From Luteimicrobium subarcticum (GTDB lineage Bacteria; Actinomycetota; Actinomycetes; Actinomycetales; Cellulomonadaceae), in contig NZ_PGTZ01000006.1 in the NCBI RefSeq assembly GCF_002798015.1, forward strand, positions 930,001 to 994,000: a stretch of 64,000 nt of DNA, given 5' to 3'. Position 1 is the first letter of the stretch. Every line of letters begins with the position of its first letter. The position numbers and the translations under genes were made by a program. The notes under the pieces are model-generated. The model saw only the letters and a program-made list of their open reading frames with translations. It was not told the origin of the DNA and did no database searches. This document shows, piece by piece, positions 38,659 through 47,523 of the stretch.

Positions 38659-39993
38659 ATGACGACGTTGTCTCCCGACACCCGGCCGAACCCGCCGGAG
38701 GTCATCTCGAACCCGGCCGCAGCCAGCCCGACCGGCACGGCGCTGCCGGACGGCCAGGCCCCCCGCCGCGCGCCGCGCGGCTACGCCCCGTCGCTCGCGG
38801 GCGCCAACTTCGGCGTCTACCTCGCCCTGCTCACACCCGTGCTCGTGTCGATGGCGTTCAAGGTCCAGCACCTCACCTCGACCGACTCCGAGGCGACGAG
38901 CTCGCTCGGGATCGTGCTGGGCGTCGGCGCGCTCTTCGCGCTCGTCGCCAACCCGCTCGTCGGACGCCTCTCCGACCGCACGACGTCCCGCTGGGGCATG
39001 CGCCGCCCCTGGATCCTCGGCGGCGCGCTCGTCGGGCTCGGGGCGTTCGCCCTCATCGGCGCCGCGAGCTCGGTGTGGATCGTGCTCGTCGGGTGGTGCC
39101 TCGCGCAGACGGCCATGAACGCCCTGCTCGCCGCCGCCAACGCGACGCTGCCCGACCAGGTCCCGGCCGCCTCGCGCGGCAAGGTGTCCGGGATCATCGG
39201 CATCACCACGCCCGTCGGCATCCTCGCCGGCAGCTTCCTCATGAACTTCGTCTCGGGCGACTTCCTGCGGTTCGTCGTGCCGTCCCTCATCGCGACCGTC
39301 CTCGCCGTGGTGTTCGCGCTGCGCCTCAAGGACCGGGTGCTCACCGAGAAGCCCGCCCAGCGGTTCACCGTCGGCCAGTTCTTCGGCTCGTTCGTGTTCG
39401 ACCCGCGCAAGCACCCCGACTTCGGCTGGACCTGGCTGACGAAGTTCCTCATCTTCTTCGGGTACGCCGGCGTCGCGACCTACCTGCCGTACTACCTCCA
39501 GGACGACTTCGGGCTCAGCGAGGACAAGGCGATCTCGACGATCCTCGTCGCGAACGTCGCGTCCATGGCCGGGATGATGATCTCGAGCCCGCTCGGCGGC
39601 ATCCTGTCCGACCGGATCGGCAAGCGCCGCCCGTTCGTCGCCGCCGCGGGCGTCGTCATGGTGGTCGGGCTCGTGATCCTCGCGTTCGCGCCCAACATCG
39701 GGACGCTCGTGCTCGCCGAGGCGGTCATCGGGTTCGGCGCCGGGTCGTTCCTGTCGGTCGACCTCGCGCTCGCCACCGAGGTGCTGCCCAACCCGGACGA
39801 CACCGCCAAGGACCTCGGCGTCCTCAACATCGCGAACGCCCTGCCCCAGTCGATCGCACCGGCGATCGCGCCCGCCCTGCTCGCCGTCGGCAACGCGATC
39901 GGGCTCGGCGGCTACACCTTCTGGTACCTCACGGGCGCGGTCGTCGCGCTCGCCGGTGCCGTGCTCGTCTACCGCATCAAGGGAGTGCAGTGA
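38659..39993 (+). CDS. MFS transporter, likely for the GH3 substrate
   Basis: The 444-aa permease has about 12 membrane segments after a cytosolic Pro-rich tail of 45 residues. MFS signatures are NPLVGRLSDRTTSRWGMRRPW between TM2 and TM3 and the repeat SPLGGILSDRIGKRRPF in the second half. This type resembles glycoside-pentoside-hexuronide/SLC45-like sugar carriers of actinobacteria. The ATG at 38659 has GGACGAAGGAA upstream. It forms an operon with the GH3 gene (two bases between stop and start) under the tandem-TetR regulator. It probably imports an oligosaccharide for cleavage. Confidence 0.85.
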   Translation: MTTLSPDTRPNPPEVISNPAAASPTGTALPDGQAPRRAPRGYAPSLAGANFGVYLALLTPVLVSMAFKVQHLTSTDSEATSSLGIVLGVGALFALVANPLVGRLSDRTTSRWGMRRPWILGGALVGLGAFALIGAASSVWIVLVGWCLAQTAMNALLAAANATLPDQVPAASRGKVSGIIGITTPVGILAGSFLMNFVSGDFLRFVVPSLIATVLAVVFALRLKDRVLTEKPAQRFTVGQFFGSFVFDPRKHPDFGWTWLTKFLIFFGYAGVATYLPYYLQDDFGLSEDKAISTILVANVASMAGMMISSPLGGILSDRIGKRRPFVAAAGVVMVVGLVILAFAPNIGTLVLAEAVIGFGAGSFLSVDLALATEVLPNPDDTAKDLGVLNIANALPQSIAPAIAPALLAVGNAIGLGGYTFWYLTGAVVALAGAVLVYRIKGVQ

Positions 39994-39995
39994 TC

Positions 39996-41831
39996 ATGAC
40001 CGACACGATCGACACGCAGACCGACACCACGGCCGGGTCCCCCGCAGGGACCCCGGCAGCGAGCCCCGAGGAGCGACCCTGGCTCGACCCCAGGCTGCCC
40101 GTCGCCGAGCGCGTCGAGCTCCTGCTCGGCGAGATGACGCTCGAGGAGAAGGCCGGACTGTTCTTCCACACGATGATGACGATGAGCCCCGACGGCGAGC
40201 TCGCGGACGCGAACCCGCAGTTCGGTCTCCCGTCGACGCACGAGTACGTCGTCGAGAAGCACATGAACCACTTCAACCTGCTGAGCGTCGCCCCCGACGG
40301 GCGCACCATGGCGCAGTGGCACAACCGGATCCAGGAGCTCGCGGCGTCGACCCGCCTCGGCATCCCGGTGACGATCTCGACGGACCCCCGCCACTCGTTC
40401 ACCGACAACCCGGGTGCGGCGCTGATGGCCGGCCCGTTCTCGAAGTGGCCCGAGCCCCTCGGTCTCGCCGCGACGCGTGACGCCGCGATCGTGGAGCAGT
40501 TCGGCGACGTGGCCCGCCGTGAGTACACCGCCGTCGGCATCCGCGTGGCGCTGCACCCGCAGGTCGACCTGGCGACCGAGCCGCGCTGGTCGCGCGCGCT
40601 CCAGACGTTCGGCGAGGACGCGGACCTGACGGGCGAGCTCGGCGCCGCGTACGTGCGCGGCTTCCAGGGCACGACCGACGGCGGGACGTTCGGCCCCGGC
40701 TCGGTGTCGACCATGGTCAAGCACTTCCCCGGCGGCGGCCCCCAGAAGGACGGCGAGGACCCCCACTTCGCGTACGGCCGCGAACAGGTCTACCCGGGCG
40801 GGAGGTTCGACCTGCACCTCGAGCCGTTCAAGGCCGTGTTCGCGGCCGGCGCCCGCCAGGTGATGCCGTACTACGGCATGCCCGTGGGCACCGAGCATGA
40901 GGAGGTCGGCTTCGGCTTCAACCGGTCCGTCCTGACCGGCATCCTGCGCGAGCAGCTCGGCTTCGACGGGATCGTCTGCACCGACTGGGGTCTCGTGTCG
41001 GACGCCGAGATCTTCGGCACGCCGTTCCCTGCACGCGCATGGGGCGTCGAGCACCTCACCCCCGAGGAGCGGGTCGTGAAGATCCTCGACGCGGGCGCCG
41101 ACCAGCTCGGCGGCGAGTCGTGCGTGGACCTGCTGATCGGGCTCGTGCGCGACGGACGCGTCACCGAGGACCGTCTCGACGTGTCCGCCCGCCGCCTGCT
41201 CCGCGAGAAGTTCGAGCTCGGCCTCTTCGAAGACCCGTACGTCGACGTCGAGGCGGCGGCCGCCGTCGTCGGGGCGCCCGAGCTCGTCGCCGCGGGCGAG
41301 GCGGCACAGCGCGCGTCGCTCACCCTGCTCACGCACGCGGGCGGCGTCCTGCCGTTCGCACCCACGACGAAGCTGTACGTCGAGGGGGTCGACGCCGAGG
41401 TCGCCGGACGCTACGGCACCGTCGTCGCGACGCCCGCGGAGGCCGACCTCGCCGTCCTGCGGCTCCACGCACCCTACGAGGACCGCGGCTCCGTGTTCGA
41501 GAACTTCTTCCACGCGGGCTCGCTCGAGTTCCCGGACGACGTCCTCGACCACGTCCGCGAGGTCGCCGCGGCCGTACCGACCGTCGCCGACGTGTTCCTC
41601 GACCGTCCGGCGATCCTCGCGCCGCTCGCCGAGACCGCCGCTGCGGTCGTGGCGAACTGGGGTGCGAGCTCGGGCGCGCTGCTCGACGTCCTGAGCGGCG
41701 CCGTCCCCGTGCAGGGCAGGCTGCCCTTCGACGTGCCGCGCTCGACCGCCGCCGTCGAGGCGTCGCGCCCCGACGTGCCCTTCGACACCGAGGACCCGCT
41801 GTTCCGGTTCGGGCACGGCCTGTCGCTCTGA
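39996..41831 (+). CDS. glycoside hydrolase family 3 beta-glycosidase
   Basis: The 611-aa GH3 enzyme lacks a signal peptide, so it cleaves imported sugars in the cytosol. GH3 landmarks are LLGEMTLEEKAGLFFHT, IPVTISTDPRHSF, VDLATEPRWSRALQTFGEDADLTGELGAAYVRGFQ, MVKHFPGGGPQKDGEDPH, and the nucleophile Asp in GIVCTDWGLVSD. The C-terminal alpha/beta sandwich ends GRLPFDVPRS. The enzyme is short and has no FnIII-like domain. The ATG at 39996 follows AAGGGAG. Beta-glucosidase or beta-xylosidase are the usual activities; the substrate cannot be read from the sequence. Confidence 0.88.
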   Translation: MTDTIDTQTDTTAGSPAGTPAASPEERPWLDPRLPVAERVELLLGEMTLEEKAGLFFHTMMTMSPDGELADANPQFGLPSTHEYVVEKHMNHFNLLSVAPDGRTMAQWHNRIQELAASTRLGIPVTISTDPRHSFTDNPGAALMAGPFSKWPEPLGLAATRDAAIVEQFGDVARREYTAVGIRVALHPQVDLATEPRWSRALQTFGEDADLTGELGAAYVRGFQGTTDGGTFGPGSVSTMVKHFPGGGPQKDGEDPHFAYGREQVYPGGRFDLHLEPFKAVFAAGARQVMPYYGMPVGTEHEEVGFGFNRSVLTGILREQLGFDGIVCTDWGLVSDAEIFGTPFPARAWGVEHLTPEERVVKILDAGADQLGGESCVDLLIGLVRDGRVTEDRLDVSARRLLREKFELGLFEDPYVDVEAAAAVVGAPELVAAGEAAQRASLTLLTHAGGVLPFAPTTKLYVEGVDAEVAGRYGTVVATPAEADLAVLRLHAPYEDRGSVFENFFHAGSLEFPDDVLDHVREVAAAVPTVADVFLDRPAILAPLAETAAAVVANWGASSGALLDVLSGAVPVQGRLPFDVPRSTAAVEASRPDVPFDTEDPLFRFGHGLSL

Positions 41832-41843
41832 CGTCCCGCTCGT

Positions 41844-41872
41844 GCGGGACGACCGCCGGCCGGTCGTCCCGC
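41844..41872 (+). terminator. hairpin after GH3 gene
   Basis: A perfect 12-bp stem (GCGGGACGACCG with its complement) around a CCGGC loop, 13 bases after the GH3 stop. There is no T tract, as is usual at this GC content. Confidence 0.6.
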
Positions 41873-41913
41873 ACCGCGCGAGGGCAGCGCGGCGGGCCTA
41901 CCCTGCGAGGCAC

Positions 41914-41932
41914 GTCACGCGACCCGCGTGAC
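41914..41932. promoter_or_regulatory. inverted repeat upstream of epimerase gene
   Basis: GTCACGCG-ACC-CGCGTGAC has perfect 8-bp arms and lies 40 bases before the epimerase start. It could be an operator or a leader hairpin. Confidence 0.4.
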
Positions 41933-41971
41933 CACGCACGACGTGTGCGACCTCGACACGAAGGAGTCGCC

Positions 41972-42919
41972 GTGGGGCCGTCCCCGGCACGACGCGTCCT
42001 CGTGACCGGCGCCGCGGGCGTCGTCGGTCGCGGGGTGCTGCGACGTCTGGCTCACCTCGGGGTGCCCGTGACGGCGCTGGTCCGGGACGACCCCGGAGAC
42101 CTCGCGACCGGTCATGGTCCCGGTGCCGAGCGGACAACGGTCGACCGTGTCGTCGTCGGGCTGGCGCACGACCCTGCATCTGTGCGCAGCGCCCTCCACG
42201 GTGTCGACGCCGTCGTCCATCTCGCGGCGCTCGCTTCCCCTGAGGAGGGCACGCCGCACGACGTGTTCACGAACAACACCGCGGCGACCTTCACCGTGCT
42301 GGAGGAGTCCGGTGCCGCCGGGGTGAGCACGGTCGCCGTGGCCGGCAGCATCAACGCGCTCGGGCTGCGCTTCGCGCCCGGCCCGGTGGCACCGCCGTAC
42401 CTCCCGGTCGACGCGGAGAGCCCTACGCTGGCCGCTGACCCGTACGCGATGTCGAAGTGGTCCGACGAGGCGACCGCCCGCGCGATGCACCGACGGCACG
42501 GGACGACCGTCACGGTGGTGCGCCTGCCGATGGTCGGTGGCCTCGGCGACGTCGCCGGTCTCGACGACCGGCTCGCGGTCTTCCTGCGCGAGCCGGCGCA
42601 CGACCCGGGTGCGGTGGCTCGCGACCTGTGGTCCTACCTCGAGACCCGCGACGCCGCACGCGCCCTCGTCCTCGCCCTCACGCCGCGCGAGCCCGGCGCC
42701 CACGTGCTGTTCGCCGCTGCACCGACGACGTCCGTGCCGTACCGGACTGCGGACCTCGTCGCGCGGTGGTGGGCAGGGGTCGAGGTCCGTCGCCCGCTCC
42801 CCGGGCGGACGGTACCGATCGACCTCGGCCCGGCACGCACGGTGCTCGGCTTCGCAGCGCGTCACGTCGTCGACCTGCCGGAGCTCCCGCTGCCGCAGAC
42901 GGACGCTCGTCGGTCCTGA
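41972..42919 (+). CDS. NAD(P)-dependent epimerase/dehydratase (extended SDR)
   Basis: The 315-aa protein starts at the GTG at 41972 after AAGGAG. The dinucleotide site VLVTGAAGVVGRGVLRRLAHLG (TGxxGxxG) is at residues 11-28. VDAVVHLAALASP, the Ser-containing VAVAGSINALG and the catalytic YAMSK pair follow the extended-SDR pattern, as does the later LEVRRPLPGR-like region. It resembles UDP-sugar or uronate dehydrogenase/epimerases. It may complete a sugar-use pathway with the GH3 operon just upstream, but the terminator between them argues for separate transcription. Confidence 0.8.
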   Translation: MGPSPARRVLVTGAAGVVGRGVLRRLAHLGVPVTALVRDDPGDLATGHGPGAERTTVDRVVVGLAHDPASVRSALHGVDAVVHLAALASPEEGTPHDVFTNNTAATFTVLEESGAAGVSTVAVAGSINALGLRFAPGPVAPPYLPVDAESPTLAADPYAMSKWSDEATARAMHRRHGTTVTVVRLPMVGGLGDVAGLDDRLAVFLREPAHDPGAVARDLWSYLETRDAARALVLALTPREPGAHVLFAAAPTTSVPYRTADLVARWWAGVEVRRPLPGRTVPIDLGPARTVLGFAARHVVDLPELPLPQTDARRS

Positions 42920-43048
42920 CCCGCGCGACCAGGCGGTTGCCCCGCGCCCAGCAGATGTCCGCGCACGTTCTGACGTCGTTTCGGGGCGATAACCCCCTGT
43001 TCGGCACGAGGGCGGGGAACGGATTTCGTCGCACGGCCCTGTGTCGGC

Positions 43049-43054
43049 TATTCT
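43049..43054 (+). promoter_or_regulatory. -10 box of tRNA-Pro
   Basis: TATTCT, 12 bases before the mature tRNA 5' end, with a poor -35 (TTCGTC) about 18 bases upstream. Confidence 0.4.
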
Positions 43055-43066
43055 GATCAGGCTCCT

Positions 43067-43144
<78 letters not shown>

Positions 43145-43146
43145 TC

Positions 43147-43179
43147 GAAGGCCCGGAACCGTCACGGTTCCGGGCCTTC
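43147..43179 (+). terminator. terminator of tRNA-Pro
   Basis: A near-perfect 33-base palindrome: 16-base arms (43147-43162 and 43164-43179) rich in GGCCCGG, centred on 43163. It follows directly on the tRNA. Confidence 0.75.
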
Positions 43180-43279
43180 GTCATTCCCCCGGCCCTCCCG
43201 CCGCCCTCCCGCACGCCCGGCCTGGTGACGGGACGCGTCGGACGCCACCGGACAAGCCGGGCACGGCGTCCGACCCCGT

Positions 43280-43300
43280 CTGTTGAACGTGAGTCAACAG
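43280..43300. promoter_or_regulatory. candidate operator of the ALDH-GMC operon
   Basis: CTGTTGA-N7-TCAACAG has perfect 7-bp arms, followed by a second small repeat TGGT-GCGG-ACCA (43301-43312). Both lie 70-100 bases upstream of the ALDH start. The size fits a TetR-type (BetI-like) repressor. No such regulator is adjacent. Confidence 0.5.
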
Positions 43301-43379
43301 TGGTGCGGACCACACATCAACGCGTTCTATCCTGGCGCGCAGCACCACCCGGACTGGACGATCAAGGGAGATCCGATCC

Positions 43380-45131
43380 ATGACCACCGTCGACCGCTCG
43401 ACCACCGTCGAGCCCGCCACCGAGACCGCCGCGCCCGTGTCGTCGTACCCCCACCTGGACCGCGCGATCACCGAGCTCGCCGCCGGCGTCGCGGCCTGGG
43501 CCGACCGCCCCCTCGCGTCACGCGCCGAGCTGCTCCGCGCGACGCACGAGACGATGCGCGCCCAGGCGACGCGCTGGGCCACCACGGCCCGCGACATCAA
43601 GGGGCTCGACGCGTCGTCCCCGCTCGTCGGCGAGGAGTGGATCTCGGGCCCGTACGCCGCGCTCGCCGGGCTCGGCGCGACCGCGAAGACGGTCGCCGCG
43701 CTCGCCGAGGGGCGCTCGCCGCTCGACGGCGTCCGGACGGGCACCGCGCCCGGCGGTCGGGTCACCGTCCCCGTGCTGCCGCGGGACGCGCACGAGGCGC
43801 TGCTGCTCCACGGCTTCCGCGCCGAGGTCTGGCTGCGTCCCGGCGTGAGCGTCGCCGACGCGACGCGCACGGCCGGCCTCGGTCAGCTCACGCCGCGCGA
43901 GACGGGCGGCGTCGGGCTCGTGCTCGGCGCCGGCAACATCACCTCGATCCCGCCGCTCGACGTGCTCTACGAGGTCGTCGCCCACAACCGGTCCGTCCTG
44001 CTCAAGCTCAACCCGGTCATGGCGCCCATGCTCAGCGTGTACCTCGCGGCGCTCGAGCCGCTCGTGTCGGCCGGCATGCTGCGGGTCGTCCAGGGCGGGG
44101 CCGCCGAGGGCGCGTACCTCACGCAGCACCCCGGCATCAGCCACGTGCACATCACGGGCAGCGTCCGCACGCACGACGCGATCGTGTGGGGCACCGGCCC
44201 GGACGCCGACGCCCGCCGCGCCGCAGGGACGCCGCTGCTCGACAAGCCCATCACGAGCGAGCTCGGCGGCGTCTCGCCGATCATCGTCGTGCCCGGGCGG
44301 TGGACGTCGCACGACCTGCGCTTCCAGGCCGAGCACGTCGCGACGCAGCGCCTCCACAACGGCGGCTACAACTGCATCGCGGGCCAGCTCGTCGTCCTGA
44401 GCAGCGACTGGGAGCAGAAGGACGACTTCCTGCGCGAGCTGCGCAGCGCCCTCGAGCGCGCGCCGCGCCGCGCCGCCTGGTACCCGGGCAGCGACGACCG
44501 CGTCGCGAGCGCGCAGGACGCCTACCCCGGCTGCGAGCGCCTCGCCGACGGCACCCGCCTGCTCGTCCCGGTCACCCCGGACGACGCGTCCACGCTCGAG
44601 ACCACGGAGTACTTCTCCCCCGTGCTCGGGGTGCTCGAGCTGCCCGGCACCGGGCAGGCGTTCCTCGACGCCGCCGTCGAGACCGCCAACCGTGACCTGC
44701 TCGGCACGCTGGGCGCGAACGTCCTCGTCGACCCGGCCGAGAAGAAGCGGCTCGGCGACGGGTTCCGGGACGCGGTCGCGCGGCTCGAGTACGGCACCGT
44801 CGCGATCAACGCGTGGACCGGCGTCGGATTCCTCACGGCCTCGGCGACCTGGGGCGCGTTCCCCGGCCACACGCTGGACGACGTCCAGTCGGGCATCGGC
44901 GTCGTGCACAACGCGATGCTGCTCGACGGTGCGGAGCGGACCGTCGTGACCGGGCCGTTCCGGCCCTTCCCCCGCTCCGTGCGACACGGCGAGGTGGCCC
45001 TGTTCCCGAAGCCGCCGTGGTTCGTCACCGCGCGGTCGGCGCAGACCACCGGGCGGCGCCTCACCGCGTTCGCGGGCGACCCGTCGTGGGCGAAGATGCC
45101 CGCGATCTTCGCGTCCGCGTTCCGCGCCTGA
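43380..45131 (+). CDS. aldehyde dehydrogenase-family protein
   Basis: The 583-aa protein belongs to the ALDH superfamily. Present are GVGLVLGAGNITSIPPLD, LKLNPVMAPM (NAD-pocket region), HITGSVRTHDAIVWG, SELGGVSPIIVVPG, and NGGYNCIAGQ with the catalytic Cys (about residue 332). The late ETTEYFSPVLGVLEL carries the conserved Glu. It is longer than typical ALDHs (about 480-500 aa), with a 100-residue C-terminal extension; this suggests a specialised subfamily. The ATG at 43380 follows AAGGGAG. Together with the GMC oxidoreductase it could turn an alcohol into an acid in two steps. Confidence 0.85.
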   Translation: MTTVDRSTTVEPATETAAPVSSYPHLDRAITELAAGVAAWADRPLASRAELLRATHETMRAQATRWATTARDIKGLDASSPLVGEEWISGPYAALAGLGATAKTVAALAEGRSPLDGVRTGTAPGGRVTVPVLPRDAHEALLLHGFRAEVWLRPGVSVADATRTAGLGQLTPRETGGVGLVLGAGNITSIPPLDVLYEVVAHNRSVLLKLNPVMAPMLSVYLAALEPLVSAGMLRVVQGGAAEGAYLTQHPGISHVHITGSVRTHDAIVWGTGPDADARRAAGTPLLDKPITSELGGVSPIIVVPGRWTSHDLRFQAEHVATQRLHNGGYNCIAGQLVVLSSDWEQKDDFLRELRSALERAPRRAAWYPGSDDRVASAQDAYPGCERLADGTRLLVPVTPDDASTLETTEYFSPVLGVLELPGTGQAFLDAAVETANRDLLGTLGANVLVDPAEKKRLGDGFRDAVARLEYGTVAINAWTGVGFLTASATWGAFPGHTLDDVQSGIGVVHNAMLLDGAERTVVTGPFRPFPRSVRHGEVALFPKPPWFVTARSAQTTGRRLTAFAGDPSWAKMPAIFASAFRA

Positions 45132-45164
45132 CCCTTCGCACCCCCGCAGCAGCAAGGAGACACC

Positions 45165-46826
45165 ATGAGCACCATGCAGCACGGGCAGCACGGGCAGCAC
45201 GGCCCGTCACGTGACGCCGGCACCTTCGACGTCGTCGTGGTCGGCGGCGGCTCGGCCGGGGCGGTCGTCGCCGCCCGGCTCAGCGAGGACCCGGGCCGGC
45301 GCGTCCTGCTCCTCGAGGCCGGAGGGGACGACAAGGCCCAGGAGATCCACATCCCGGCCGCATTCTCGAAGCTGTTCAAGAGCGGGCTCGACTGGAACTA
45401 CGAGACGACGCCCCAGCCCGAGCTCGCTGGGCGGACCGTGTACTGGCCGCGGGGCAAGGTGCTCGGCGGGTCGTCGTCGATCAACGCGATGATGTGGGTG
45501 CGCGGGTTCGCGGCCGACTACGACCGCTGGGCCGAGCTCGCCGGGCCCGACTGGTCCTACGAGGCGCTGCTGCCCACGTTCCGCCAGGTCGAGGACGTCC
45601 AGGACGCCACCGACCCGGAGCACGGCACGGGCGGCGCGATCCGCGTCGAGGCGCAGCGCGACCCGCGCCCGCAGACGGCGGCGTTCCTCGAGGCCGCGAC
45701 CCAGGCCGGGTACGACGTCGTGCCCGCGAACTCGCGGCAGCCCGACGGCTTCAGCCAGACGATGGTGAGCGAGACCCGCGGTGCCCGGCACTCGACCGTC
45801 GACGGGTACCTGCGGCCCGCGAAGGACCGACCGAACCTCACCGTCCGGACGGGCAGCCACGCGACCCGCGTCCTGTTCGACGGCACGCGGGCCACGGGCG
45901 TCGAGTACGTGCGCGGCGGCGAGACGCAGCACGTCACCGCCCGGCACGAGGTCGTCCTGAGCGGTGGCGCGGTCAACACGCCGCAGCTGCTCATGCTGTC
46001 CGGCATCGGGCCGGCCGCGCACCTGCGCGAGCACGGCATCGACGTCCTGGTCGACGCCCCCGAGGTCGGCGCGAACCTGCGCGACCACCTCATGTCGCTG
46101 TTCGTCGTCGAGTCCGGCGCCGGCACCCTCAAGACCGCCGAGACGATCCCCCAGCTCGCGAGGTACCTGCTGCAGCGGCGCGGGATGCTCACCTCGAACG
46201 TCGGCGAGGCGTACGGGTTCGTGCGGTCGCGCGACGACCTCGCCCTGCCCGACGTCGAGATCATCTTCGCGCCCGTCGCGTACGTCGACGAGGGCCTGTC
46301 AGGGATCCCGTCGCACGCCGTGAGCCTCGGCCCGATCCTCGTGCAGCCGCGGAGCACCGGGACGGTCCGGCTCGCGTCGTCCGACCCGCTGGCCAAGCCA
46401 GTCGTCGACCCTCGGTACCTGTCCGACCCGGACGGCGTCGACCGGGCCGCGCTGCTCTCCGGCCTCGCGATCACCGAGCGGATCCTGCGCTCCCCCGCGC
46501 TCGCCGCGATCACGCACGACCGCTACCTGCGGCCCGCGCGCGGTGAGGACATGACGCCTGAGCAGCGCGCGGGGGCCTCGCTCGCGACGACCTCGCACAC
46601 GCTGTACCACCCGACGAGCACGGTCCGCATGGGCCTCGACCCTGCCGCGCCCGTCGACCCCGAGCTGCGGGTCCGCGGGGTCCGAGGGCTGCGCGTCGCC
46701 GACGCGTCCGTCATGCCCGAGATCATCCGCGGGCACACGAACGCGCCGTCCATCGTCATCGGGGAGCGAGCCGCCGCGCTGGTCGCCGCGTCCGCGCGAG
46801 CCGGGGCCGCCGTCGCGGACGTCTGA
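45165..46826 (+). CDS. GMC-family oxidoreductase (choline-dehydrogenase type)
   Basis: The 553-aa FAD-dependent alcohol dehydrogenase has a His/Gly-rich start (GQHGQHG). The FAD fingerprint is VVVGGGSAGAVVAARLSE, and the GMC signature is WPRGKVLGGSSSINAMMWVRG. LSGGAVNTPQLLMLSGIGP is the second GMC signature, and the catalytic His lies in HTLYHPTSTVRMG. It closes with GHTNAPSIVIGERAA. It resembles BetA and alcohol dehydrogenases acting on choline or polyols. The ATG at 45165 has AAGGAG. It is 33 bases behind the ALDH gene, so one operon; an ALDH plus GMC pair mirrors BetA/BetB, but the substrate is not known. Confidence 0.88.
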   Translation: MSTMQHGQHGQHGPSRDAGTFDVVVVGGGSAGAVVAARLSEDPGRRVLLLEAGGDDKAQEIHIPAAFSKLFKSGLDWNYETTPQPELAGRTVYWPRGKVLGGSSSINAMMWVRGFAADYDRWAELAGPDWSYEALLPTFRQVEDVQDATDPEHGTGGAIRVEAQRDPRPQTAAFLEAATQAGYDVVPANSRQPDGFSQTMVSETRGARHSTVDGYLRPAKDRPNLTVRTGSHATRVLFDGTRATGVEYVRGGETQHVTARHEVVLSGGAVNTPQLLMLSGIGPAAHLREHGIDVLVDAPEVGANLRDHLMSLFVVESGAGTLKTAETIPQLARYLLQRRGMLTSNVGEAYGFVRSRDDLALPDVEIIFAPVAYVDEGLSGIPSHAVSLGPILVQPRSTGTVRLASSDPLAKPVVDPRYLSDPDGVDRAALLSGLAITERILRSPALAAITHDRYLRPARGEDMTPEQRAGASLATTSHTLYHPTSTVRMGLDPAAPVDPELRVRGVRGLRVADASVMPEIIRGHTNAPSIVIGERAAALVAASARAGAAVADV

Positions 46827-46880
46827 CACGGAGGCATCCGAATGACGGCAGACGGCAGACGGCCAGCGTCCGCGCCCCCG

Positions 46881-46915
46881 GATCATCGGTGTCCGTTCTG
46901 CGGACATCGGTGATC
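46881..46915. terminator. long inverted repeat after GMC gene
   Basis: Arms 46881-46895 and 46901-46915 (15 bases, two mismatches that are G-U pairs in RNA) flank TTCTG. The hairpin lies 55 bases after the GMC stop and 61 bases before the next start. It may terminate the operon or act as an operator for the secreted protein. Confidence 0.5.
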
Positions 46916-46975
46916 TTGGCGCGATATGGAACCTACGGTGACTTGCGTCCGAAATGTTACTTCTCTGGAGGAAGA

Positions 46976-47455
46976 GTGAACCTCTCCATCTGCCGTGGTC
47001 GCGACCTGACGCGTCGCACCAGCCTCATGCTTGCAGTCCTCATGCTGCTGACCCTCGCGGTGACCGTGCTGCCGCAGGGCTCCGCGCAGGCCGCCGGGTG
47101 GCCGAAGTGCAACACCGAACGCGGGGTCTCCGGCGGAAGCTATTGGTACTGGTACTACCCCATCACGACGACCACGAGCAACGAGCTCTGCAGCATGGCC
47201 CAGGGCCAGGCCGACAACTTCGGCTCCGGGAACAGCCCGGTCTACTCGCTGCAGCTCGCGCTCAAGCGCTGCTACCACCAGTCGATCGACGCCGACGGGG
47301 TCTTCGGCCCCGCCACGCGGAACGCACTCATCGCGGCGCAGGGCGTGGCCAAGGTGACCCAGGACGGCGTCTGGGGACCCAACACGCGCAACGCCATGAA
47401 GTGGCCCGAGTACTGGGGCGACACCTACGACCACTGCATCAAGTGGAATAACTGA
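46976..47455 (+). CDS. secreted peptidoglycan-binding-domain protein
   Basis: The GTG at 46976 follows GGAGGAAGA, an excellent ribosome site, and gives 159 aa. The signal peptide SLMLAVLMLLTLAVTVLPQGSAQA leads to a short Cys- and Trp/Tyr-rich region. A PG_binding_1 domain follows (VYSLQLALKRCYHQSIDADGVFGPATRNALIAAQ... DGVWGPNTRNAM), with the D-G-x-[FW]-GP-x-T signature twice. It binds the cell wall; four Cys could form disulfides. No catalytic domain is present. It resembles small actinobacterial wall-binding or lysozyme-accessory proteins and is single-copy in its own transcription unit. Confidence 0.8.
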   Translation: MNLSICRGRDLTRRTSLMLAVLMLLTLAVTVLPQGSAQAAGWPKCNTERGVSGGSYWYWYYPITTTTSNELCSMAQGQADNFGSGNSPVYSLQLALKRCYHQSIDADGVFGPATRNALIAAQGVAKVTQDGVWGPNTRNAMKWPEYWGDTYDHCIKWNN

Positions 47456-47461
47456 CAACGT

Positions 47462-47499
47462 CGGCGTCGGGCGGCGCGTCGCTGCGCCAACCGACGCCG
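47462..47499. terminator. bidirectional terminator
   Basis: CGGCGTCGG (47462-47470) pairs with CCGACGCCG (47491-47499), and the loop can form an inner GGCGC/GCGCC stem. It lies between two convergent genes and can serve both. Confidence 0.65.
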
Positions 47500-47523
47500 G
47501 CCGCTCTCCGGAGGCTCCGGCGC

